From positions 3,115,501 through 3,179,500 of the forward strand of contig NZ_CP016094.1 of NCBI RefSeq assembly GCF_001746835.1: DNA of 64,000 nt, in the 5' to 3' direction. The notes under the pieces are model-generated. The model did not search any database. It was not told where the DNA came from and saw only the letters and a list, made by a program, of their open reading frames with translations. The stretch comes from Lacunisphaera limnophila. Lineage in GTDB: Bacteria; Verrucomicrobiota; Verrucomicrobiia; Opitutales; Opitutaceae. Positions 18,767 to 27,410 of this stretch are shown in pieces. How positions within the stretch are numbered: the stretch's first letter is position 1; each line of letters starts with the position of its first letter. Both the position numbers and the translations under genes were made by a program.

Positions 18767-19864
18767 ATGAGCGTGCTGCAAACGACCCCCCTCAACGCCT
18801 TTCACCGCCGGCAAGGCGGACGCATGGTGGACTTCGCCGGCTGGGACATGCCGGTGCAATACCGGAGCATCCTCGAGGAGCACAAGGCGGTGCGCCAACG
18901 CGCCGGCCTCTTCGACGTGAGCCACATGGGCGAGGCCGAGGTCAAGGGGCCCGAGGCGCTCAAGTTCCTGCAGCACCTCGTGAGCAACGATTGCAGCAAG
19001 CTGTTTCCCGGCCGGGTCCTCTACACCGTGATGTGTTACCCGCATGGCGGGGTGGTCGACGACCTGCTCGTCTATATGCGCGGGCCGGACGACTATTTTC
19101 TCTGCATCAATGCCGGCAACATCGCGAAGGACATCGCGTGGATGCAGGAGCAGGTGAAGGGCTTCGCCTGTACCGTGACCGACCGCTCGGCCGACTATGG
19201 GCAGATCGCCATCCAGGGCCCGAAGGCCGTGGCGATCGTCCAGGCGCTCACCAGCAGCGACCTGAGCGGCATCAAGTATTACCATTTTGCCGATGGCGAG
19301 GTGGCCGGCGTGAAATGCATCATCAGCCGCACCGGTTACACCGGGGAAGACGGCGTCGAACTTTATTGTGCGGCCGGTGACGTGGAACGGCTGACCGAGG
19401 CCGTGCTGGCGGCCGGGCTGCCGCACGGTCTCGAGCTAACGGCGCTGGGGGCGCGTGACTCCCTCCGTCTGGAGGCGGGATTCCCGCTTTACGGGCATGA
19501 GATCACCGAGAACATCAATCCGCTCGTGGCCGGACTGGGTTGGGTGGTGAAGTTCGACAAGGGCCCGTTCATCGGTTCCGCGGCGCTGCAGGCGGAGAAG
19601 GCCAAGGGCCTGGCCAAGAAGATCGTTTTCTTCCGCACGGGCGATCGCCGCATCGTGCGGGCGGGCAGTCCGGTGCTGAACGCGGCCGGCAACGAGGTGG
19701 GGCAGGTGGTCTCGGGCACGCTGTCACCCATTCTTAACGAAGCGATCGGATCCGCGCTGATCGACGCGGCCGCGGCCCAGGACCTGCTGATGGTCGATAT
19801 CCGTGGCACGAAACTGAATTTGCATCTGGTCAAGCCGCCGTTCGTCCCACTAAAGAAGCACTAG
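18767..19864 (+). CDS. gcvT: Glycine cleavage system aminomethyltransferase (T protein)
   Basis: A 365-residue protein transferring the methylene group from lipoyl-bound aminomethyl to tetrahydrofolate. Family motifs include 'TPLNAFHRRQGGRMVDFAGWDMPVQY', 'RAGLFDVSHMGE', 'GGVVDDLLVY', 'GYTGEDGVELYC', 'LGARDSLRLEAGFPLYGHEI' and 'SGTLSPILNEAIGSALI'. The start is ATG 18767, though the frame is open to 18668. The preceding 125 bp lacks the conserved core of a glycine riboswitch. gcvH follows after 9 bp in the same operon. The P-protein gene does not follow, so the complex is split across the genome. Confidence 0.95.
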   Translation: MSVLQTTPLNAFHRRQGGRMVDFAGWDMPVQYRSILEEHKAVRQRAGLFDVSHMGEAEVKGPEALKFLQHLVSNDCSKLFPGRVLYTVMCYPHGGVVDDLLVYMRGPDDYFLCINAGNIAKDIAWMQEQVKGFACTVTDRSADYGQIAIQGPKAVAIVQALTSSDLSGIKYYHFADGEVAGVKCIISRTGYTGEDGVELYCAAGDVERLTEAVLAAGLPHGLELTALGARDSLRLEAGFPLYGHEITENINPLVAGLGWVVKFDKGPFIGSAALQAEKAKGLAKKIVFFRTGDRRIVRAGSPVLNAAGNEVGQVVSGTLSPILNEAIGSALIDAAAAQDLLMVDIRGTKLNLHLVKPPFVPLKKH

Positions 19865-19873
19865 ACCACTTCC

Positions 19874-20257
19874 ATGAGCAACCTCCCTTCCGATCTGAAA
19901 TACGCCAAGTCCCACGAATGGCTGAAGCTTTCCGCCGACGGTACCGCCCTCGTGGGCATCACCGATTATGCGCAGAACAGCCTCGGTGATATCACCTTCG
20001 TCCAGCTCCCGAAGGTGGGCACTGCGCTCAAGGCCGGCGAGACCTTCGGGGTCGTGGAATCCGTCAAGGCCGCCTCGGATGTTTACGCCCCGGTGGCTGG
20101 CACCGTGCTGGAGGTGAACCAGGCGCTCGAGGCGAATCCCGAGCAGGTCAACAGCGCCCCCTATGCCGGGGGCTGGATGCTCAAGCTCAAGCTGATTGAT
20201 CCGGCCGCCGCGGAATCCCTGCTCAACGCCGCGGATTACGCGAAGGTGATCGGCTGA
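19874..20257 (+). CDS. gcvH: Glycine cleavage system H protein
   Basis: A 127-residue lipoyl carrier that shuttles the aminomethyl group between P, T and L proteins. The lipoylation site is K65 in 'GVVESVKAASDVYAPVAG', followed by 'EVNQALEANPEQVNSAPY' and 'GGWMLKLKLIDP', all typical of GcvH. Start 19874 is 9 bp after gcvT. The next gene is an RND adaptor whose start lies 46 bp on, rather than gcvP. Confidence 0.97.
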   Translation: MSNLPSDLKYAKSHEWLKLSADGTALVGITDYAQNSLGDITFVQLPKVGTALKAGETFGVVESVKAASDVYAPVAGTVLEVNQALEANPEQVNSAPYAGGWMLKLKLIDPAAAESLLNAADYAKVIG

Positions 20258-20302
20258 TTGTCTCTTGCGCCGGGGTGGTTCCTGACAAGTGTGGGAGGCC
20301 GT

Positions 20303-21412
20303 ATGCCTACCCCCTTTCGCCCCGCTTGGTTGCCTGTCTTGCTGCTGCCGGGGTTGCTCTTCACCGGCTGCGCTAAAAAAACGGCCGCCGCGGGCGGTCC
20401 GGCCACCGGCGGCCAGCGCCAGCCGGTCGAAGTTGTGCAAGTGGCGCGGCGCGACATGGTGGAATCCCTTTCCCTCGTCGGTTCACTCGCGCCGAACGAG
20501 ACGGCCCAGATCCGCGCGGAGATTTCCGGCCAGGTGCGCGATGTGCTCTTTGACGAAGGCCAGCGCGTGACGCGGGGCCAGGTGCTGTTGCGCATTGATG
20601 ATGCCGAGCTCCGGGCCCAACTCGCGCAGGCCGAGGCGCGGTTTCATCTCGCCGAACTCAACCTGAAACGCAGCGAGGACCTCACGCAGGCCCGCTCGAT
20701 GTCGCAGGCCGAGGCCGACCGCATGCGCTCGGACCATGCCTCAGCCGAGGCGGAGCTGCAGCTGCTGCGGGTGCGCCTCGCCAAGATGGAAATCAAGGCG
20801 CCTTTCGATGGCATCGCCGGCGCCCGCACGGTTTCACCCGGCGATTACGCCACCGGGTCCACCCCCATCACGACCATCGACGACCTCACGCGGCTGAAGG
20901 TTGATTTCCAGGTTCCCGAGCGGTTCACCGATCGCATCCGGCCCGGCTCGGCTTTCACCATGAGGGCGCAGACCCCGGCGGGCGAAATCCGCACCGCCGG
21001 CGAGGTTTATTTCATCTCCTCCGTGATCGACCGCACCACGCGCTCCAGCCAGGTGAAGGGGTATCTGGCCACCGAGACGAGCGGGCTCAAGCCCGGCATG
21101 TTTGCCAACATCGACATCGTGCTGCAGGTGCGCGGCGGGGTGCTGGCCGTGCCCGAAGGGGCCATCCTCACCACGCCAGCCGGGCCGCAGGTGGTAGTCG
21201 TGCAGGACAAGGACGGCGGGAAGGTCGCCGATTTTGTCGGCGTGCAGCTGGGCTTGCGGGAAACCGGCCTGGTCGAGGTTGCGCCGCTCAAACCCGGCGC
21301 GCTCACCGAGCAGCACCAGATCGTGGCCTCGGGCGTCGGCGCCCTGGTGCTCTATCCCGGGGTGAAGCTCGAGCCCCGCCCCCTGCGCCCCGAGTTTCGC
21401 ATCGGCAACTGA
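20303..21412 (+). CDS. RND efflux periplasmic adaptor (membrane fusion) lipoprotein
   Basis: A 369-residue HlyD/AcrA-type adaptor. The lipobox 'LLFTGC' puts the acylated Cys at residue 23. Then come the lipoyl-like beta-hairpin ('GSLAPNETAQIRAEISGQVRDVLFDEGQRVTRGQVLLRID'), a short alpha-hairpin ('AEARFHLAELNLKRSEDLTQARSM'), the second lipoyl half ('IKAPFDGIAGARTVSPGDYA') and the beta-barrel. It connects the inner-membrane RND pump to an outer-membrane channel. The start at 20303 is supported by GGGAGG at 20293-20298. The pump gene starts 3 bp after its stop. No TolC-like outer-membrane gene is present here. Confidence 0.94.
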   Translation: MPTPFRPAWLPVLLLPGLLFTGCAKKTAAAGGPATGGQRQPVEVVQVARRDMVESLSLVGSLAPNETAQIRAEISGQVRDVLFDEGQRVTRGQVLLRIDDAELRAQLAQAEARFHLAELNLKRSEDLTQARSMSQAEADRMRSDHASAEAELQLLRVRLAKMEIKAPFDGIAGARTVSPGDYATGSTPITTIDDLTRLKVDFQVPERFTDRIRPGSAFTMRAQTPAGEIRTAGEVYFISSVIDRTTRSSQVKGYLATETSGLKPGMFANIDIVLQVRGGVLAVPEGAILTTPAGPQVVVVQDKDGGKVADFVGVQLGLRETGLVEVAPLKPGALTEQHQIVASGVGALVLYPGVKLEPRPLRPEFRIGN

Positions 21413-21415
21413 GCC

Positions 21416-24400
21416 ATGATCCTTTCCGATGTCTCCATCCGCCGACCGGTGGTGGCCCTCGTGGCCTCGATCCTCGTCGTGCTCATCGGTCTGCTCAGCT
21501 TCGCCAAGCTGCCGGTCCGCGAGTACCCCCTGATCGACTCGCCGGTGGTCTCGGTCGAGACCAGTTATCGCGGGGCCTCCGCCGAGGTGGTCGAGGCCAA
21601 GATTACCGAGCCGTTGGAAAAGGAAATCGCCTCCATCGACGGCATCCGCGTCATCCGCTCCAGCTCCCAGGAGGAGTCGTCCCGCATCACGGTCGAGTTC
21701 GGCCTGAGTCGCAGTGTGGACGAGGCGGCCAACGATGTGCGTGACCGCGTCAGCCGCGCCCGCGGCCGGTTGCCCGACGAAATCAATGAGCCGGTCATCA
21801 CCAAGGCCGATGCGGATTCCTCGCCGGTGATCACGCTCGCCTTCAATTCCGAACGCTACAGCCGGTTGGAGCTGGTCGAGCTGGTCGAGCGCATCGCGAT
21901 CCAACGCCTGCAGACCATCCCGGGCGTCGGCACGGTGGGCGTGCGCGGGCCGCGCTACGCCATGCGCCTGTGGGTGGACAGCGACCGCCTGGCCGCGCAC
22001 CAGCTCACGGTGGGCGACGTGGAGAACGCCCTCCGCCAGCAAAACGTCGAGATTCCCGGTGGCCGCATCGAGTCCAGTTCACGCGAGTTTCCGGTCCGCA
22101 TCGAAGGGCGCATGACCCAGGTCGCGGAATTTGAAAACCTGGTGCTCGCGACCCGGGGCAACTATCAGGTCAAGTTCAGCGATGTCGGCCGGGTGGAGCT
22201 GGGGGCGGAGGAGTACCGTTCCGAGGCCTATTTCAAGGGTCGGCCCACGGTGGGCGTCCAGGTCCTCCGGCAGGCCCAAGCCAACGTGCTGGATGTCGCC
22301 GCCGGGGTTAAAAAAATGATCCCGCTGATCAAGGCCGACCTGCCGGACGGCATCAACGTGGACATCGGTTTTGACAGCTCCGTGTTCGTCGACCGCTCCG
22401 TGCGCGAGGTCTACAAGACGCTCTGGGAGGCGTCGGTGCTCGTCGTGCTGATGATCTTCCTCTTTCTCCGCGACTGGCGCGCGACCATGGTGCCGCTGGT
22501 CGCCATCCCGGTGTCGATCATCGGCTCGTTTGCCGTGATGAGCTGGATGGGTTTCACGATCAACACGCTCACGCTCCTCGCGCTGGTCTTGGCGGTGGGC
22601 CTCGTGGTCGACGATGCCATCGTGATGCTCGAGAACATCTACCGGCGCATCGAGGAAGGGGAGGGCCCCATCCATGCGGCCATCTTCGGCGCGCGGCAGG
22701 TGGCCTTCGCGGTGATCGCCACCACCCTCACGCTGGCGGCGGTGTTTCTGCCGGTGGCCTTCCAATCCGGCCAGACCGGGCGGCTGTTCTTCGAGTTCGG
22801 CATCACGCTCGCCGTGTCGGTCCTGGTGTCGGCCTTCGTGGCCCTGACTCTGACCCCGATGCTGTGCTCGCGGGTGTTGCGGCCCAAGATCGTGGACGGC
22901 CAGGCGCAGCACGGTTGGTTCTACCAGAAGACCGAACCTTTCTTTGTCCGGCTCAACGGCCTGTTCGAGCGGACTCTGCGCGGGGCTTTCCGGGTCCAGC
23001 CGCTGGTGCTGCTGGGCGCGCTGCTTTTCACGGCCGGCGGCATGGCGCTTTATACCCAGCTCCAGCGGGAGCTCACGCCGCTTGAGGATCGCGGCATCTT
23101 CACCGCCAACCTGATCGCGCCCATCGGGGCGACGCCCGAATACCTGCGGCTCTACTCCGTGGACATGGAGCAGATGATCCTGAAGATCCCCGAAATCGAC
23201 CGCACCTTCCACCGTACGGGCGACGGCGGCCGGGCCTTTGTCTTCGCCACGCTCAAGCCGTGGGAGGAACGGGAGCGCAAGACGCAGGAGATCGTTGCGG
23301 AGCTCCGGCGCAATTTCCAAAGGGAGGTCACCGGCGGCCAGGCGGTGGCCAATCCCGTGCGCCCGTTCGGTGGCGGCCCCCGGGGCGGCGCCGGCGGCGT
23401 GCAACTCGTGCTGCTGGGCAGTGATTTCGACGAGTTGCAGCGGCTGGGCGGGGAATACCTGAAGGCGATGCGCGAGAGCGGCCAGTTCATCCAACCGCGG
23501 GTGGATCCCTCACCCACCAAGCCGCAGCTCGACGTGAAGATCGACCGGGCCAAGGCCGCCGATCTCAAGGTGCCGATCAGCGCGATCGCCTCCACGCTCG
23601 AATCCCTGCTCGGCGGCCGCCGCGTGACCGAGTTCCAGCGCGGCAACCAGCAGTATTACGCCATTGTGCAGGTGACCGACGAAAACCGGGCCACGCCCAG
23701 CGACCTGTCGCGCCTGTATGTGCGCTCCACCGACGGCGTGCTGGTGCAGCTGAGCAATGTGGTCAGCTGGTCCGAGAACACGGTGCCGGAGAGCTACCCG
23801 CACTTCAACCGGCTGCGGTCGGTCACGGTGTCGGCGCAGATGAGCGAGGGGCGCACCATCGGTGATGGCGTCGCCTTCCTGAACAGCCTCAGCGAGACGA
23901 CGCTGCCGGCGGGCTACACCTATGCCTGGGACGGCGAGACCCGGGAATTTGTCGAGAGCGGCAACGACACCCTGATCCTCTTCGGCCTCGCCCTGCTGTT
24001 CACCTTCCTGATCCTGGCGGCCCAGTTCGAGTCGTGGATCCATCCGGTCACGATCTTCACCGGTGTGTTCATCGCCGTGGCCGGCGGCCTCCTGGTGCTC
24101 TACGCCACGCGTTATTGGGGCGTGGCGATGACGGACAACCTCTTCTCCCGTTTCGGGCTGATCATGCTGATCGGGCTGGTGGCCAAGAACGGCATCCTCA
24201 TCGTGGAGTTCGCGAACCAGCTGCAGGTGGAGAAGGGCGAGGACGCCATGACCGCCGCCTTCGAGGCGGCGACGATCCGTTTCCGTCCGATCCTGATGAC
24301 CTCCATCTCCACGGTGCTCGGGGCCGTGCCCATCGCCTTCGCCTCGGGCGCGGGGGCGGAGACGCGCAACCCGATGGGCATCGTCGTCGTAGGCGGCCTG

Positions 24401-24559
24401 ACGCTCTCCACCCTTATCACGCTCTATGTGATCCCGATCGTCTACGTGCTGATGGACCGGCTTTGCGTCCGTTTCACCGGCCACTCCAGCGCTCATGGCC
24501 TGAAGAAGGCGGCGGAGATCGAACGCGAGACCGAAAGCCTGCCGGCCACGGCGCACTGA
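21416..24559 (+). CDS. RND family efflux transporter permease
   Basis: A 1047-residue proton-driven inner-membrane pump of the AcrB/MexB (HAE-1) type. It has the N-terminal helix with 'RPVVALVASILVVLIGLLSF', the two large periplasmic loops after TM1 and TM7, and the paired Asp in TM4 ('AVGLVVDDAIVMLENI') that carries protons. 'GLVAKNGILIVEFANQ' marks TM10. Substrates cannot be read from the sequence; multidrug or small-molecule export is the family norm. It forms an operon with the upstream adaptor (3-bp gap). A secreted repeat protein of unknown role begins 45 bp downstream. Confidence 0.95.
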   Translation: MILSDVSIRRPVVALVASILVVLIGLLSFAKLPVREYPLIDSPVVSVETSYRGASAEVVEAKITEPLEKEIASIDGIRVIRSSSQEESSRITVEFGLSRSVDEAANDVRDRVSRARGRLPDEINEPVITKADADSSPVITLAFNSERYSRLELVELVERIAIQRLQTIPGVGTVGVRGPRYAMRLWVDSDRLAAHQLTVGDVENALRQQNVEIPGGRIESSSREFPVRIEGRMTQVAEFENLVLATRGNYQVKFSDVGRVELGAEEYRSEAYFKGRPTVGVQVLRQAQANVLDVAAGVKKMIPLIKADLPDGINVDIGFDSSVFVDRSVREVYKTLWEASVLVVLMIFLFLRDWRATMVPLVAIPVSIIGSFAVMSWMGFTINTLTLLALVLAVGLVVDDAIVMLENIYRRIEEGEGPIHAAIFGARQVAFAVIATTLTLAAVFLPVAFQSGQTGRLFFEFGITLAVSVLVSAFVALTLTPMLCSRVLRPKIVDGQAQHGWFYQKTEPFFVRLNGLFERTLRGAFRVQPLVLLGALLFTAGGMALYTQLQRELTPLEDRGIFTANLIAPIGATPEYLRLYSVDMEQMILKIPEIDRTFHRTGDGGRAFVFATLKPWEERERKTQEIVAELRRNFQREVTGGQAVANPVRPFGGGPRGGAGGVQLVLLGSDFDELQRLGGEYLKAMRESGQFIQPRVDPSPTKPQLDVKIDRAKAADLKVPISAIASTLESLLGGRRVTEFQRGNQQYYAIVQVTDENRATPSDLSRLYVRSTDGVLVQLSNVVSWSENTVPESYPHFNRLRSVTVSAQMSEGRTIGDGVAFLNSLSETTLPAGYTYAWDGETREFVESGNDTLILFGLALLFTFLILAAQFESWIHPVTIFTGVFIAVAGGLLVLYATRYWGVAMTDNLFSRFGLIMLIGLVAKNGILIVEFANQLQVEKGEDAMTAAFEAATIRFRPILMTSISTVLGAVPIAFASGAGAETRNPMGIVVVGGLTLSTLITLYVIPIVYVLMDRLCVRFTGHSSAHGLKKAAEIERETESLPATAH

Positions 24560-24604
24560 GGATTGCGATTGTGCCGCCGGGTGGATTCCGTTTCTTCCCC
24601 CAGC

Positions 24605-25183
24605 ATGATGCGACCACTCTTCCGCCCTCTGTTTGTGATCGGCCTGCTCCTGGGCGGCCAGGCCGCCGGCGCCGAGGATCTGGCGGGGGCGCGCGCCGAG
24701 CTGGCTGACGTGACGGCGCGATACGCCGAGAGGCATCCCCGGGTCATCGAGCAGAAGCTGCGCGTGGCCGAATATGAACGCCAGGCGGACACGCCGGCGC
24801 CGGCTATCCTGCGCACGGCGCGGGTGGAGCTGGCCGTGATGAGGGCCCGTTACGCGGAGAAACACCCGAAGCTCCAGGCCCAGGCGGCCCGGGTGAAGGC
24901 CATGGAAAAATCGGTTGGCGCCGATCCGGCGACCCCGGATGAGCTGCTGGAAGCCCAGGCCGAACTGGCCGCGTTGTCGCTGCGCTACGGGGACAAGAAC
25001 CCGCGCCGGGTGACCGCCCAGGTGCGCGTGAACGCCTTGGAGAAGCATCTGCGGGCGCCGGGGTCGGACTCACACGAGCTGCGCCTGGCGCGGGTTGAAC
25101 TGGATGTATTATCGGCCCGCTATGGGGCGAACCATCCCAAGGTGATCGCGGCAAAAGAGCGGGTCGCCGGGCTGGCCAAGTAA
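24605..25183 (+). CDS. Secreted small protein with four RYxxxHP repeats
   Basis: A 192-residue protein with a signal peptide (residues 1-23, ending AGA) followed by four imperfect tandem units of about 43-45 residues. Each unit has an A-x-x-E-L-x-x-L helix, then RYAERHP (39-45), RYAEKHP (82-88), RYGDKNP (127-133) or RYGANHP (172-178), then a second charged helix 'RVxxLEK'. The 'Y-x-x-x-H-P-x-(V/L)' phrase recalls the coiled-coil segment of Wzz/GumC-type polysaccharide chain-length proteins, but no membrane-spanning domain is present. It follows the RND permease by 45 bp and could be its periplasmic partner. That is inference only. The start at 24605 fits the signal peptide; the frame extends to 24563. 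Confidence 0.78.
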   Translation: MMRPLFRPLFVIGLLLGGQAAGAEDLAGARAELADVTARYAERHPRVIEQKLRVAEYERQADTPAPAILRTARVELAVMRARYAEKHPKLQAQAARVKAMEKSVGADPATPDELLEAQAELAALSLRYGDKNPRRVTAQVRVNALEKHLRAPGSDSHELRLARVELDVLSARYGANHPKVIAAKERVAGLAK

Positions 25184-25278
25184 GCCGGGCGGGGGCCCCG
25201 CACGATCGCACGGGCGGGCTCGCCCGCACTGCCGCATGCCTGAACGGAGCCCCGGCGGCCTCGCCGGGATCAGGCGGG

Positions 25279-25311
25279 TAAAAAAAGACCCGCAGCTTGC
25301 GGCTGCGGGTC
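25279..25311 (-). terminator. Terminator of typA (reverse strand)
   Basis: On the reverse strand GACCCGCAG-CCGCAAG-CTGCGGGTC forms a 9-bp perfect stem followed by TTTTTTT (complement of 25280-25286). It lies 18 bp past the typA stop. Confidence 0.92.
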
Positions 25312-25329
25312 GGGGAGGGGAGTGGCGGC

Positions 25330-27153
25330 TCAGGCCTTGCCGGACTTCGCGGCCTTTTGACGGGCGGCGTTGTTCAGGATCCGCTTGCGCAGGCGCAGGC
25401 TCTTCGGGGTGACCTCGACCAGCTCGTCGGCGGCGATGTACTCGATGGAGCGCTCGAGCGAGAGCTTGGTCGCGGGCGTGAGGCCGGAGGCCACGCCTTC
25501 GCCCTGGGAGCGGAAGTTGGTGAGCTTCTTCTCGCGCACGGCGTTGATGGCGATGTCCTCGTTACGGGGATTCTCGCCGACGATCATGCCCTCGTAGACC
25601 TGCTCGCCGGGGTTGACGAAGAGCTTGCCGCGCTCCTGACACATGACGAGGGCGTAGCCCGTCGTCTCGCCGGCCTCGGTGGCGATGAGCGTGCCGGTGA
25701 TGCGGGTGAGGACCTCGCCCGCGAGCGGGCCGTATTCCTTGAACAAGTGGCTGAGCACGCCGCGGCCGCTGGTGGCGTTGACGACGTCGATCTCCATGCC
25801 GATGAGGCCGCGGGTGGTGATGACGGCCTCGAGCATCGTGGAGTGGGAGAGCTTCTCCATGTTGGTCAGGCGGCCCTTGCGGTTCGCCAGATTCTGCATG
25901 ATGGAACCGACGCACTCATCGGGTACCTCGATCCAGACGGTCTCGTAGGGCTCCTGGCGCTCGCCGTTGGGTCCGATCTTCTCGATGACGGTCGGGCGGG
26001 AGACGAGGAGCTCGAAGCCCTCGCGACGCATCGTCTCGACCAGCACGGCGACCTGCATGGCGCCGCGGGCCTTGACGTTGAAGATGCCGGCCTTGTCGGA
26101 GTCCTCGATCTGGATGGACACGTTGACCTTGAGCTCGCGCATCAGGCGCTCGCGCAGCTGGCGGGAGGTGACGAGCTTGCCTTCCTGGCCGACGAGCGGG
26201 CCGTCGTTGACGCAGAACTGCATCTCGAGGGTCGGCGGGTCGATCTGGGTGAAGGGGAGGGCATGGGCCTCCTCGCGCACATCGAGGGTGTCGCCGATGT
26301 CGACGTCCTCGAAGCCGGAGAGACCGACGATGTTGCCAGCCGCGGCGCTCTCGACCTCACGCTGGCCGAGGCCGGTGAACTCGAAGATCTTGGTGATCTT
26401 GGCGCGGATTTTTTTGCTGGTCTCGTTATGGCGGATGACGTTGACGGCATCACCGATGCGGACGGTGCCGCCGAGGATCTTGCCGACGGCGATACGGCCG
26501 ACGTAGTCGCTCCAATCAATGTTGGACACGAGCATGTGGAAGGGCTCGTCGGGCTTGGCGAACGGGGGCGGGACGTGCTCGATGATCGTCTCGAAGAGGG
26601 GGGTCATGTCCTTCTTCTCCTCGCCGAGGTGGTACATCATGTAGCCGTCGCGGCCGGAACCATAGACGACGGGGGCGTCGAACTGCTCCTCGGTGGCGTT
26701 GAGCTCCATCAGGAGTTCGAGCACCTTGTCGTACATCTTGGCCGGGTCGGCGTTCTCGCGGTCGATCTTGTTGATGACGATGACGACCTTGAGGCCGTGC
26801 GCGAGGGCCTTGCGGAGCACGAAACGGGTCTGGGCCTGGGGACCGTCATAGGCGTCGATCACGAGGAGCACGCCGTCGACCATGCGGAGGGCGCGTTCGA
26901 CCTCGCCGCCGAAGTCGGCGTGGCCGGGGGTGTCGAGAATGTTGACGATCTTGTCCTTCCAGTGGACCGAGGTGTTCTTGGCCTTGATGGTGATGCCCTT
27001 CTCCTTCTCGAGGTCCATGGAGTCCATGGCGCGTTCCTCGACGCGTTGGTTGGCGCGGTAGACACCGCCCTCCTTGAGGAGCTTGTCGACCAGGGTGGTT
27101 TTACCATGGTCAACGTGGGCGATGATGGCGATGTTGCGGATGTTCTGGTTCAT
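25330..27153 (-). CDS. typA: Ribosome-associated GTPase TypA/BipA
   Basis: A 607-residue translational GTPase. The G1 motif is '[15 protein letters not shown]' (residues 12-26), G3 'DTPGHADF' and G4 '[10 protein letters not shown]'. The EF-G-like domains follow, and the C-terminal part contains '[18 protein letters not shown]' and '[34 protein letters not shown]', which are specific to TypA. It binds 70S ribosomes and helps ribosome assembly and stress or low-temperature growth. A strong terminator follows. Its 5' leader contains a long nested inverted repeat (27296-27358), and a structured-RNA candidate ends about 225 bp upstream on the same strand. Confidence 0.96.
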   Translation of the reverse strand: MNQNIRNIAIIAHVDHGKTTLVDKLLKEGGVYRANQRVEERAMDSMDLEKEKGITIKAKNTSVHWKDKIVNILDTPGHADFGGEVERALRMVDGVLLVIDAYDGPQAQTRFVLRKALAHGLKVVIVINKIDRENADPAKMYDKVLELLMELNATEEQFDAPVVYGSGRDGYMMYHLGEEKKDMTPLFETIIEHVPPPFAKPDEPFHMLVSNIDWSDYVGRIAVGKILGGTVRIGDAVNVIRHNETSKKIRAKITKIFEFTGLGQREVESAAAGNIVGLSGFEDVDIGDTLDVREEAHALPFTQIDPPTLEMQFCVNDGPLVGQEGKLVTSRQLRERLMRELKVNVSIQIEDSDKAGIFNVKARGAMQVAVLVETMRREGFELLVSRPTVIEKIGPNGERQEPYETVWIEVPDECVGSIMQNLANRKGRLTNMEKLSHSTMLEAVITTRGLIGMEIDVVNATSGRGVLSHLFKEYGPLAGEVLTRITGTLIATEAGETTGYALVMCQERGKLFVNPGEQVYEGMIVGENPRNEDIAINAVREKKLTNFRSQGEGVASGLTPATKLSLERSIEYIAADELVEVTPKSLRLRKRILNNAARQKAAKSGKA

Positions 27154-27295
27154 GTTCGGGCGGACCTGTTTAAAATGGGAAAACGGTCACGGTGCGTCCC
27201 GGCCCGGGGCTTGGCAAGGCTGAACCTGAGGAAGCTGTGTGACGTCGAGGCGGCGCCTCTGACGGAGCTTCGAAAGTTACCTAACTCCCTTGAAG

Positions 27296-27358
27296 TCAGC
27301 GCGCCGGGCCATGGCTAGAGCCATGGTTCCGGGCATAAAGTTGGGCCCGGCGCGCTGA
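27296..27358. repeat. Nested inverted repeat in the typA leader
   Basis: The arms TCAGCGCGCCGGGCC (27296-27310) and GGCCCGGCGCGCTGA (27344-27358) are perfectly complementary over 15 bp. They flank an inner hairpin CCATGGC-TAGA-GCCATGG (27309-27326) that shares two bases with the left arm. There is no T-run on either side, so it is not an ordinary terminator. It lies about 140-205 bp upstream of the typA start and could form a folded leader or a cruciform. Function unknown. Confidence 0.6.
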
Positions 27359-27371
27359 AAAGGGGTGTCTA

Positions 27372-27410
27372 CTAAAGATAAAGGCCCGGGTTCCTTGCGG
27401 AACCCGGGCC
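27372..27410 (-). terminator. Strong terminator closing a reverse-strand transcript
   Basis: GGCCCGGGTTCC (27383-27394) pairs perfectly with GGAACCCGGGCC (27399-27410). On the reverse strand the loop reads GCAA, a GNRA tetraloop, and the stem is followed by TTTATCTTTAG. The forward strand has no T-run after the stem (AAAATCGG). No protein gene precedes it on the reverse strand, so it must end the transcript of the adjacent non-coding region. Confidence 0.82.
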
